64,000 nt of DNA, from NCBI GenBank assembly GCA_963712715.1, contig CAVQJI010000020.1, positions 129,909 through 193,908 on the forward strand, given 5' to 3'. Positions within the stretch are counted from its first letter, which is position 1. Every line of letters starts with the position of its first letter. Of the stretch, positions 46,694-54,526 are shown one piece after another. The notes under the pieces were generated by a model. That model did not search any database. It had not been told where the DNA came from and worked only from the letters and a program-made list of their open reading frames with translations. The translations under genes were made by a program, and so were the position numbers. This DNA is from JAFEDN01 sp963712715 (GTDB lineage: Bacteria; Pseudomonadota; Gammaproteobacteria; Coxiellales; Coxiellaceae).

Positions 46694-46798
46694 GGTATTC
46701 ACTTAGAAGACTTATTCGTTAAACCCGAAGTCAGAGGTAAAGGCATAGGCCTTGAAATCTGCATAAGAGGCTTACACTACCTGCCGAATTTCGGGTAG
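46694..46798 (+). pseudogene. GNAT acetyltransferase fragment
   Basis: The frame HLEDLFVKPEVRGKGIGLEI matches motif A of GNAT enzymes (diamine-acetyltransferase-like), where RGKGIG binds CoA. Everything before and after is lost. It overlaps the end of the MFS fragment. Confidence 0.6.
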
Positions 46799-47357
46799 AG
46801 TTTGGATAATATATTTTTTTAAAGGGAAAATTGCAATAAATAGAATAATAGCGGAAAAATAAATCGGCAGGTTAATGTGGATATTAGCTAAATAACCAGT
46901 CAGCGCAGCGGTGACAGCAAAAGATGCTGCACTAATTACACCCGTTAAACCCATTATCCAGCCTTGTTTACTTGCATCGACCTGTTGAGAGAACAAACTC
47001 ACTAAAGCTGAGTAGGATGTTGCCAAGCCGCATGCTGCTGGAATACTAAAAATCCAGGGCGAATATTCAAAGGGAATAATGGCGGTTAATAAAACTGACA
47101 TCGACATGATTAATAAGCTATTCATTGTAATGCTTTTGAGTGAGTATCGAGGAACTAATCTATTTAATAGATAACAAAATGCAAAAGTAAAACCCACTCC
47201 AATCCAAGCCATATAAAATCCAAGATGGGTTGCATTAAAATGATAACGTTCGGTTAAAAATAAACTGATCGATTGAAAAAAAGCAGACCATCCTACCTGT
47301 AATAGTAAAAAGCTTAATGTTAGAGCGCGGATATTTGTGGATTTAGTGCTGGCAGTT
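46772..47357 (-). pseudogene. C-terminal half of an MFS transporter
   Basis: The minus-strand frame RWQIIETASTKSTNIRALTLSF begins in the central loop and continues through six hydrophobic segments (ending KKYIIQTLPEIRQVV). This is the second half of an MFS carrier. The first six helices are absent because LysR-like sequence begins at the same point. Confidence 0.7.
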
Positions 47358-47869
47358 TCGATAATTTGCCATCTGGTTTATTTCATCAAGCTTTGTTTAA
47401 CGATCATCCTGTTTGTGTTGCAGCTGGCGATCATCCAGCATTTAAAAAATCTCGCTTCACTTTGCAGGACTTTCTGACTTATCCTCATATCATGGTTTCA
47501 TTTGTATCTGACCCAACCGATAATTTTATTAATCAATTGATGAAGAAATTGGATCTACCAAGTCCGGTGGTAGTGACCGTGCCTCATGCCTATATCGCAC
47601 TTTATGCGTTGCCCGGTACAGAATTTATTACCTCAACAGTGGAGCGCATTGCTTCCTCATTATTGAAGCCTTTAAAATTGACTATGAGGAAAATGCCATT
47701 CACTTTCCCTGCTGACATTTCAACAACTTACACTGCCTATCAATATTGGCATTTGCGGGATCAGAACAATCCATCACATTCCTGGCTGAGAAAAATGGTT
47801 AAAACTGTTTCTGCAGAGATGGTGTCAGAGATGGTGTCAAAGCGGACGGAATTTTTAAATTTAAATTAA
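47345..47869 (+). pseudogene. LysR-type regulator, effector-binding domain only
   Basis: The frame SAGSFDNLPSGLFHQALFNDHPVCVAAGDHPAFKK, then LPGTEFITSTVERIA, is the substrate-binding domain of LysR regulators. The N-terminal HTH and linker are missing, and the 5' end overlaps the MFS remnant. It is a gene fragment left by deletion. Confidence 0.75.
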
Positions 47870-47962
47870 ATTTCAAAGAGTTTGAATTAGAAAATAGTGG
47901 CGCTTGGCACTCATATTGAATATGCAAGAAGCCAGAAGTTGTTAAAATTTTTGGAAGCTTTT

Positions 47963-48046
47963 AGTGCCGGACATAACGATTCCCTGAGAAGCAATTGTTT
48001 GAATTAAAAGTATTTTAAATTTTTTTATCGACTCTGACACCGTCTA
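47963..48046. repeat. 84-bp dispersed repeat D, copy D2
   Basis: Same layout as D1 with AGTGCCGGACATAACGATTC at the left and TCGACTCTGACACCGTCTA at the right. It abuts the 3' end of the copper ATPase gene (stop at 48049). Confidence 0.8.
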
Positions 48047-48048
48047 CG

Positions 48049-50202
48049 CTACTTTTTCTTGATTCGCTGTAGACGCAAAGCATTGAGCACCACTGAAACT
48101 GAACTCAAGGCCATAGCCGCGCCGGCGATCCAAGGGGCGAGTAATCCCGCAGCAGCAATAGGAATACCTAACGAATTATATCCTAAAGCAAAAAATAAAT
48201 TTTGCTTAATATTCAGCATCGTTTTGCGGCTGATCGCAATGGCGTCGGCAATGCGGTTAAGATCACCACGCATAATGGTGACATCGGCAGTTTCAATGGC
48301 GATATCAGCGCCAGTGCCAATGGCGATGCCCACATCGGCGGTCGCTAATGCCGGCGCGTCATTAATACCGTCACCAACCATCGCAACTATTTTACCTTGC
48401 GCTTGAAGTTTTTTCACGGCTTCGGCTTTTTCCTTTGGCAGCACTTGTGCAAGCACGTGATCTATTCCTACTGCTGCAGCAATGGCTTGCGCTGAACGCG
48501 CATTGTCACCGGTGATCATGACCACTTCCAATCCCATTTGTTTTAACTTAGTGATCGCAGATTTTGAACTTGCTTTAATAGTGTCGGCGACGGCAAGCAT
48601 ACCGGCATACTGTTGATTAATGGCAACCAACATCACGGTTTTTCCTGCATTTTCCCAACGCTCCAGGATGTTTTGTTGAGCCTGCGAGATTGCAGGCACG
48701 TTATGCTGTTCGAGCAATCTCGTATTACCAATTAAAATTTCCTGGCCCTCCACTATTGCCCGAATTCCATACCCAGGAATGGCTGTCAAAGATTCTGGGT
48801 GAGCGAGTGTGATACCTTTTGCAGTGATCCCTTCAACAATCGCTTTGGCCAGCGGATGTTCTGATTGTTTTTCTGCAGATCCAACCAAACGCAAAATTCC
48901 GATATCGTTGTCTTTTTCCAAAAGTAAATCGGTTAATTCAGGATGGCCTTTGGTGACCGTCCCGGTTTTATCAAGCACAATCACTTGTAATTTTTGCATT
49001 CTTTCTAAAGATTCGCTCTGTTTAAACAGAATGCCGAATTCTGCCGCACGGCCCGACCCAGCCATGATGGAAGTAGGCGTAGCCAATCCCAACGCACAAG
49101 GACAAGCAATCACCAGCACGGCAATTGCTGTTTCCAACGCCGCCGCCAATTCACCCGGATGAATCCAAACAAACCAAATTAAAAAGGTAAGTAATGCGGT
49201 GGCAACGACAATGGGCACAAAAATAGCTGAAATAACATCGGCAATACGTTGAATAGGCGCTTTCGAGCTTTGCGCATCTTCAACCGTTTTGATAATTTGC
49301 GCCAGCACCGTGTCTTTACCCACATGCACGGCTTTGATACGCAAACTGCCATGCGTATTGATGGTCGCGCCAATCACTGGATCACCAACCCCTTTTTCTA
49401 CGGGTATACTCTCGCCGGTTAACATCGATTCATCAATGGTAGAGTTTCCTGCAATCACCTCTCCATCCACCGGAATTTTTTCACCCGGTTTTACCAATAT
49501 GATATCGCCGATAACAACTTGCTCAATAGGAATCACCATTTCTCGATGGTCACGAATCACCAGTGCTGTTTTCGCCTGCAATCCCATTAATTTTTTAATA
49601 GCCGCGGAAGCGCGGCCTTTAGCAAGGGTCTCTAATAATTTACCGGTTAATATTAAGGTGATTAACACGGCGCTGGTTTCATAATAGGTTTCGGGTTGAA
49701 GACGAGAGGTTTCTATAGCCCACTGAAGTGTCAAGAATACACTATAAAAATACGCAGCCGAAGTTCCCAGAACCACCAGAACATCCATATTGGCGCTCTT
49801 GTTGCGCAGCGCTTTGAATGCGCCAACATAAAATTGTCCACCAATTATCAATTGCACCGGCGTCGCCAATATCAACTGCAACCACGGATTCATTAAAAAT
49901 GAAAAATGAGGTATCATAGCTAATAACAAGGGAAAAGATAAAATCACTGCCATGATTAATTGAATTTTTTTATGACGAAGTTGGTTAGGCTTATCATTGC
50001 CGTCAGGAATTGCTTGATAACCCAGTTGATTAATTTTTTCAATAATCTCTGTTGTTGAAAGTTGTTGACCACTGAATTTAACTGTGGCGGTTTCAAGCGC
50101 AAAATTGACGTTTGCATCGCTAACGCCCGGCAAGCTTTTTAGACCTTTTTCAATACGTGCGGCGCAGGCTGCGCACGTCATACCAATGATTTGAAATTTC
50201 AT
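48049..50202 (-). CDS. copA: Copper-exporting P1B-type ATPase
   Basis: A 717-residue copper ATPase with one N-terminal HMA domain (GMTCAACAARIEKGL). The membrane CPC motif is in VIACPCALGLATP, the phosphorylation site is DKTGTVTKGHPELTD, the ATP-binding HP is in SEHPLAKAI and the hinge is GDGINDAPAL. About eight membrane helices. It exports Cu(I) from the cytosol. Its start overlaps the chaperone gene by four bases. Regulation comes from the CsoR operator upstream of the operon. Confidence 0.96.
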   Translation of the reverse strand: MKFQIIGMTCAACAARIEKGLKSLPGVSDANVNFALETATVKFSGQQLSTTEIIEKINQLGYQAIPDGNDKPNQLRHKKIQLIMAVILSFPLLLAMIPHFSFLMNPWLQLILATPVQLIIGGQFYVGAFKALRNKSANMDVLVVLGTSAAYFYSVFLTLQWAIETSRLQPETYYETSAVLITLILTGKLLETLAKGRASAAIKKLMGLQAKTALVIRDHREMVIPIEQVVIGDIILVKPGEKIPVDGEVIAGNSTIDESMLTGESIPVEKGVGDPVIGATINTHGSLRIKAVHVGKDTVLAQIIKTVEDAQSSKAPIQRIADVISAIFVPIVVATALLTFLIWFVWIHPGELAAALETAIAVLVIACPCALGLATPTSIMAGSGRAAEFGILFKQSESLERMQKLQVIVLDKTGTVTKGHPELTDLLLEKDNDIGILRLVGSAEKQSEHPLAKAIVEGITAKGITLAHPESLTAIPGYGIRAIVEGQEILIGNTRLLEQHNVPAISQAQQNILERWENAGKTVMLVAINQQYAGMLAVADTIKASSKSAITKLKQMGLEVVMITGDNARSAQAIAAAVGIDHVLAQVLPKEKAEAVKKLQAQGKIVAMVGDGINDAPALATADVGIAIGTGADIAIETADVTIMRGDLNRIADAIAISRKTMLNIKQNLFFALGYNSLGIPIAAAGLLAPWIAGAAMALSSVSVVLNALRLQRIKKK

Positions 50203-50399
50203 AATAGAGAATACCCTTTCGATTCGATGATTTTTTTCAATGTTTCGATAGATATTTTGGCCTTATTGAAGGTAAGCGACACGGTGTTATTGGGTAAATC
50301 TACTTTTGCTAAGGCGCCCGCTTGTTGAATAGCCGTTTGGATCGTGTTAACGCAATGCCCACAAGACATGCCGGATATATTTAGAGTGATGGTTTTCAT
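50199..50399 (-). CDS. copZ: Copper chaperone CopZ
   Basis: A 66-residue HMA protein with ISGMSCGHCVNTI. The Cys-x-x-Cys binds Cu(I) and should pass it to CopA. Overlap with copA by four bases implies translational coupling. Confidence 0.93.
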   Translation of the reverse strand: MKTITLNISGMSCGHCVNTIQTAIQQAGALAKVDLPNNTVSLTFNKAKISIETLKKIIESKGYSLL

Positions 50400-50414
50400 G
50401 ATTTTTATCCCGTG

Positions 50415-50681
50415 TTATTTCATCAATTTATTCATTGTTAGCATCAACTCAGAAATCACCGAGTGATCGCCTTTTTGGATACGGTCAATCAAGCAAGTGT
50501 TGAGATGCCGTTCCAAGAGTATTTTGCCAACACTGTTAAGGGCGGATTGCGCAGCCGCGATTTGATTGAGCACGTCATCGCAATAGGTGTCTTTTTCAAT
50601 CAGATTGGAAATTCCGCGGACTTGACCTTCAATTCGCCTAAGCCGCGAAATCAAATTATTCTTAATTTTTTCGTTATTCAT
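50415..50681 (-). CDS. csoR: Copper-sensing repressor CsoR
   Basis: An 88-residue all-helical CsoR/RcnR (DUF156) repressor. LRRIEGQVRGISNLIE is the conserved N-terminal DNA-binding face. Cys34, His59 and Cys63 form the C-H-C copper site diagnostic for CsoR rather than RcnR. It heads the csoR-copZ-copA operon and should repress its own promoter until Cu(I) binds. Confidence 0.92.
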   Translation of the reverse strand: MNNEKIKNNLISRLRRIEGQVRGISNLIEKDTYCDDVLNQIAAAQSALNSVGKILLERHLNTCLIDRIQKGDHSVISELMLTMNKLMK

Positions 50682-50709
50682 AAATGACCTCGAATTCTGA
50701 CCAGCTTTT

Positions 50710-50739
50710 ATTATACAATACCCCCCTATAGTATGTCAA
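50710..50739 (-). promoter_or_regulatory. CsoR-operon promoter and operator
   Basis: On the minus strand TTGACA (50739-50734) and TATAAT (50715-50710) are 18 bases apart. The spacer contains ATACTATAGGGGGGTAT (50734-50718). The G-tract with flanking inverse ATAC/GTAT is the form recognised by CsoR/RcnR-family repressors. Confidence 0.8.
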
Positions 50740-50783
50740 GGCTTGTTTGGATGTAATCCCAAGGCTGTCCCGATTTGTGTAAT

Positions 50784-50924
50784 TTTCGTAGAAAATCTTT
50801 GCCCGATGGGGGATCGCAAGGGGGAGAGAGCGGAGCATCTCCCCCTTCATTCCGAGCATCAGCAAGGCCTCGCGCAGGATATAAACCAGAAAGGAATTCT
50901 CGGCTTCGCCGAGAATTCCTGGAA
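50784..50924. repeat. Dispersed repeat family R, copy R4
   Basis: TTTTCGTAGAAAATCTTTGC, CGATGGGGGATCGCAAGGG, CATCTCCCCCTTCATTCC, CTCGCGCAGGATATAAACC and a GAATTCTCGG/CCGAGAATTC hairpin. It is almost the reverse complement of R3. Confidence 0.8.
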
Positions 50925-51049
50925 AGAATTAAAAGCACTTGAAAGTAATGTCTTTTTATGTTTTCCTGTAGTAATTTTATTTCAGTTCTTTTTTCAAGCA
51001 TAAAAATTAATCCGGCAAAATACCCAATAATAAATAAAGGAGATAATAC

Positions 51050-51739
51050 ATGAAGCGTAATCTATCCCGAGAGGAGATCAAACTAGCTATTCATTACTAT
51101 AATAAAAAATATAATTTAAAATTAAAAAGATATTACGATGATGATCTCGATGTTTATCTCCTTAATAAAGAAATCTCAGAACTTAAAGAAGAATTAAGCC
51201 TTACAGCAGTACTTTCCAATAGCTCTCATACGTTTGCTATCCATATTGTTAAAAAAAATAATAAAAATATTCTTTTCATTGATGATTCTTTTGCTTTGTT
51301 AAACACGAAAGACGAGAAAATATCCATGGAAAATATGTTTGAACTTTTTTGTTATATAAGCAGGACTGAATTTATTGATTATATCAAAAAAATAAAAGAC
51401 ATTGATAGAATTTATTTAAATCAAAAAAGATATCAGTTTGATGTAGGAAGTTGTCATACTTTCGGTCTGGTTAATGCAAAGAATTTCGCACTTCAAAAAG
51501 AACCTTTTGATGAAACTGAAGCAATTGAAAATAATGATAATCTTTTAGGGCGCAATATTTTCTTTTTTAAACCAACAAAAAAACACATCAAATATGATCA
51601 AACCGATAAAAACATACCTGAAGATAATATTCTGTACCCAAATCTTTTTGCCATTCATAATAGGACGAAAAAAATCAGAGAAAATTCTTTAAGATATATG
51701 CAGGTCCTTAGAACCTGTTCAAAGTCATATGAGTATTAG
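51050..51739 (+). CDS. Candidate cysteine protease/acetyltransferase-like protein (YopJ/Ulp fold suspected)
   Basis: A 229-residue, very AT-rich orphan gene with AAAGGAG before the ATG. The order His60 (SSHTFAIHIVKK), Asp78-Asp79 (ILFIDDS), Gln125/Gln129 (NQKRYQF), Cys135 (DVGSCHTFGLVNAKNF) mirrors the His-Glu/Asp-Gln-Cys arrangement of CE-clan enzymes. There His starts a strand, the acidic residue follows about 20 residues later, and Cys sits in Q-x-x-x-D-C-G-x-F-like sequence. YopJ-type acetyltransferases and Ulp-type peptidases share it. The match is by motif only. It has no signal peptide, consistent with a type IV effector. Confidence 0.5.
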   Translation: MKRNLSREEIKLAIHYYNKKYNLKLKRYYDDDLDVYLLNKEISELKEELSLTAVLSNSSHTFAIHIVKKNNKNILFIDDSFALLNTKDEKISMENMFELFCYISRTEFIDYIKKIKDIDRIYLNQKRYQFDVGSCHTFGLVNAKNFALQKEPFDETEAIENNDNLLGRNIFFFKPTKKHIKYDQTDKNIPEDNILYPNLFAIHNRTKKIRENSLRYMQVLRTCSKSYEY

Positions 51740-51781
51740 ACGAGATACTCGCACTAATGATTTTAGTTTTCTGCAAATTTC

Positions 51782-52903
51782 TCATAAAAACCTCTTCGTG
51801 AATCGCTCTAGTTTATCCAAAGTTTCTGGAAAATAACGTCTTCCATACCCTATTCTAAATCGATTATCGGAATAATCAAATAAAGTATCCGGTAAAATCA
51901 GCACGTTTTCTTCCTCAATCAATTTTTTCGCAAAAGTTTCTATATTAATCTTCAATTTTAATTTAGGGAACCCGACAAAACCTGCACGCGGACGTTCCCA
52001 TTGATAAATATCTGAATGACATTGGAAATAATTATCCAGTAAATCTAAATTCTGTTTGGTAATACCTTTAATTTTCTGTAAAATCCGCTCTTTATTTCGC
52101 AAAGCAATCACTGATAAAATTTCACTGGGAGCACTATTGCACATCGAAGTATAATTTTTATAAGACACAAATTCCTGAAGTAAATTTTTCAGATTCGAGG
52201 CAATCCAGCCGATGCGTAATCCGGCTAACCCAAATGATTTAGACATCACGCCTAAACTGAGCGCTTTTTCATAACATTCTACAGCATTGGGCAATCGATC
52301 ACGAGGTTCTTGCTCAGACCATCGAAAAACTTCGTCACTTAATAAATAAGTCTGATGTCGTTTCGCAATATCAATAATGGATTGAAAAGTCTCTAAATTA
52401 GGCTGAAATCCTGTGGGGTTATGAGGAAAATTAATAATGATTAATTTGGTTTGATCGGTAACACACGATGATAGTTTTTCCAAATCGAGAGACCAGCGTT
52501 CATTTTTGCAGTCTAAAGCTAATTCCGTGACGCATGCACCAATCGCTTTGGGAATCTCTTTATGAGAATTATAACAAGGCGTAATGACAACCACATGATC
52601 ATTAGGTTTTAATAAAACGCGCATGGTTATATAAATCGCTTCTTCTGCTCCGGAATAAACTAAAATATGCTTATGATCCAAGCCGGCATATAATTTGCTG
52701 ATTTCCTCTTTCAATAAAGGAAGACCGTAATATTCAGTATATCCTAAAGCAAGGTTGTTCCATAAAGCCAAACTTTCCGAATCAGCCATGGCAACCAATT
52801 CTGACAGAGTGAATGTTTCTGGATCGGAAGACCCCATCATATAACGCACTGAAAATTCATATTGTGTAAAGTATTCTTCAATTTTAAAAGGAGCAATGTT
52901 CAT
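51782..52903 (-). CDS. PLP-dependent aminotransferase, class I/II
   Basis: A 373-residue fold-type I aminotransferase. NFPHNPTGFQ is the conserved substrate/PLP region, LSDEVFRW contains the PLP-pyridine Asp, and MSKSFGLAGLRIGW has the Schiff-base Lys. The arginine that binds the carboxylate is in DNRFRIGYG near the C terminus. The substrate is probably an amino acid; exact identity unknown. It starts two bases after the regulator gene's stop, so both are one unit and the enzyme is probably the regulator's target. Confidence 0.88.
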   Translation of the reverse strand: MNIAPFKIEEYFTQYEFSVRYMMGSSDPETFTLSELVAMADSESLALWNNLALGYTEYYGLPLLKEEISKLYAGLDHKHILVYSGAEEAIYITMRVLLKPNDHVVVITPCYNSHKEIPKAIGACVTELALDCKNERWSLDLEKLSSCVTDQTKLIIINFPHNPTGFQPNLETFQSIIDIAKRHQTYLLSDEVFRWSEQEPRDRLPNAVECYEKALSLGVMSKSFGLAGLRIGWIASNLKNLLQEFVSYKNYTSMCNSAPSEILSVIALRNKERILQKIKGITKQNLDLLDNYFQCHSDIYQWERPRAGFVGFPKLKLKINIETFAKKLIEEENVLILPDTLFDYSDNRFRIGYGRRYFPETLDKLERFTKRFL

Positions 52904-52905
52904 GG

Positions 52906-53502
52906 CTACCTCAAATAATTATAAACAGTTGCTCGGGATATTCCGATTATGTGAGCAACATAGGCCGCGGCGTTTTTTCCAGTAAACGCGCCAATTTTAT
53001 TTAAATGTTCAATTAAAGCTTTTTTTTCTTCACGAGTTAATGATTCTAAATTCAAGTGTCGTTCACTCAAGTAAGCATGAATGTATTGATTCATCTTTTC
53101 TTGCCAGTCATCTTTAAATAAATACTTCGGTTGAGGAATCAGCTCCGTACTTTGTATAAAAGTCAGTATTTCTTGATTGATTTTGATCAATTTAGAAATA
53201 TCCAAATTGATACATAACAAACCCACGGCTTGGCCGGCTTCATCTCGAATCACACTGCTTATGGATTTGAGCTTACTGCCATCCCAGTTCAGTTTCTCGT
53301 AAGGGCCTATGCAATCTTCCAATCCATTCATTTCTTCTGGTGTGAGCAGAGACGGATCTTCTACTCGGCGTTTAGAAAATGGATGAAAAATGGCTGCAAT
53401 TTTATTGCGCTTAATATCATGGATCACCACTTCCGCGTAAGGATGCAACAGCCGCTGAATGGCCTCGGCGGTAGGTAGGAATCTTTTTATTGTTTTTTGC
53501 AT
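52906..53502 (-). CDS. YheO-like PAS/HTH transcriptional regulator
   Basis: A 198-residue regulator. The N-terminal PAS-like YheO domain (HPYAEVVIHDIKRNKIAAIFHPFSKRR..., then SSVIRDEAGQAVGLLCINLDIS) is followed by a C-terminal HTH (AAAYVAHIIGISRATVYNYLR), as in DauR/YheO proteins that govern D-amino-acid catabolism. The start ATG has no ribosome binding site and lies six bases after a -10 box, so the transcript is probably leaderless. Confidence 0.85.
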   Translation of the reverse strand: MQKTIKRFLPTAEAIQRLLHPYAEVVIHDIKRNKIAAIFHPFSKRRVEDPSLLTPEEMNGLEDCIGPYEKLNWDGSKLKSISSVIRDEAGQAVGLLCINLDISKLIKINQEILTFIQSTELIPQPKYLFKDDWQEKMNQYIHAYLSERHLNLESLTREEKKALIEHLNKIGAFTGKNAAAYVAHIIGISRATVYNYLR

Positions 53503-53508
53503 TTATAC

Positions 53509-53538
53509 ATTTTAATCTAAAATAGATTAATTTGTCAA
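53509..53538 (-). promoter_or_regulatory. Promoter with overlapping operator for the YheO-like operon
   Basis: On the minus strand TTGACA (53538-53533) and TAAAAT (53514-53509) are 18 bases apart. AATCTA-AAA-TAGATT (53514-53528), a perfect inverted repeat, lies across the -10 and spacer, suggesting autorepression. The expected start site coincides with the A of the ATG. Confidence 0.6.
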
Positions 53539-53571
53539 TATAATTTTCAATCTAAATTTAGGCTGGATTTT

Positions 53572-53656
53572 AGTGCCGGACATAACGATTACCTGAGAAG
53601 CAATTGTTTGAATTATAAATATTTTTAATTTTTTTTATCGACTCTGACACCGTCTA
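53572..53656. repeat. 84-bp dispersed repeat D, copy D3
   Basis: AGTGCCGGACATAACGATTA, GAGAAGCAATTGTTTGAATT, an AT-rich middle and TCGACTCTGACACCGTCTA, nearly identical to D2. It lies between the YheO-like promoter and the DedA-like operon. Confidence 0.8.
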
Positions 53657-53806
53657 TGCGCTGTTCTTTAAGTATTATAGTAGGCTCTCCTTCAGGCGCT
53701 GAAATAAATATATTAATCATTACGAGTGAACAACCTTTTTGTAAACTTCACATCGGCAATACTTTGAAGTACTCTAACCAGCTATGTCATTATTCAGGAG
53801 CAGGAC

Positions 53807-54526
53807 ATGGTTTTTCGAAGGAATGTATTACGATGGTTCCCATTGGCGCTCCTGGTCTTATGCCTGATTTTATTCTTTTATTTTCATCTTTATTCCTATC
53901 TCGGTTTCTCAACGCTGAAACAACATCGGCAAGAATTGTTGCAATGGACCCGGCAGCATTACCTGTTGGCGGTGATTGGGTATTTGGTTATCTATCAATT
54001 GGCGGTGGCTGTCTCCATTCCTGGCGCGGTTTATTTGACGTTGTTGGGTGGATTTTTATTTGGTATATTGGCTGGCACGGTCTACACCGTCATTGGCGCG
54101 ACATTGGGTTCTGTCTGGTTATTTTTGGCGGTAAACACGGCATTAGGCAATTTTTTTGCTCATCGTTCGCAAAAATGGATCCATAAAATGCGACAGGGAT
54201 TTGTCGATAATGCGTTTAATTATCTTTTGGTATTGCGTCTGGTGCCGATATTTCCATTTTGGGTGGTTAATATTGTTCCCGCCTTACTGGGAGTTTCATT
54301 AAAGATATTCTTTTGGACTACATTAATAGGTATTATTCCCGGTTCTTTGGTTTATACCATGCTGGGTAATGGTTTGGGTCACATTCTGGATGCAGGACAA
54401 ACTCCTCAACTCACTATTATTTTTAAACCTTTTATTTTAATTCCCTTGTTGGCGCTGGCGCTGCTTTCCTTACTGCCAGTTATCTATAAGCATTTTAAAG
54501 GTAAATCACATGTCAAACGAGACTAA
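53807..54526 (+). CDS. TVP38/TMEM64 (DedA-superfamily) membrane protein
   Basis: A 239-residue membrane protein with about five hydrophobic segments. The core LTLLGGFLFGILAGTVYTVIGATLGSVWLFL and VLRLVPIFPFWVVNIVPALLGVSLKIFFWTTLIGIIPGSLVYTMLGNGLG are the SNARE-associated/VTT domain signature. Members act as lipid scramblases or flippases. It is the first gene of an operon and overlaps the flavin reductase by 17 bases. AGGAGCAGGAC precedes the ATG. Confidence 0.9.
   Translation: MVFRRNVLRWFPLALLVLCLILFFYFHLYSYLGFSTLKQHRQELLQWTRQHYLLAVIGYLVIYQLAVAVSIPGAVYLTLLGGFLFGILAGTVYTVIGATLGSVWLFLAVNTALGNFFAHRSQKWIHKMRQGFVDNAFNYLLVLRLVPIFPFWVVNIVPALLGVSLKIFFWTTLIGIIPGSLVYTMLGNGLGHILDAGQTPQLTIIFKPFILIPLLALALLSLLPVIYKHFKGKSHVKRD

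Noticed and set aside
53656..54186. 176-residue plus-strand frame overlapping the DedA-like gene
   Set aside because: It begins in repeat D3 and overlaps the true gene in another frame, without family features.
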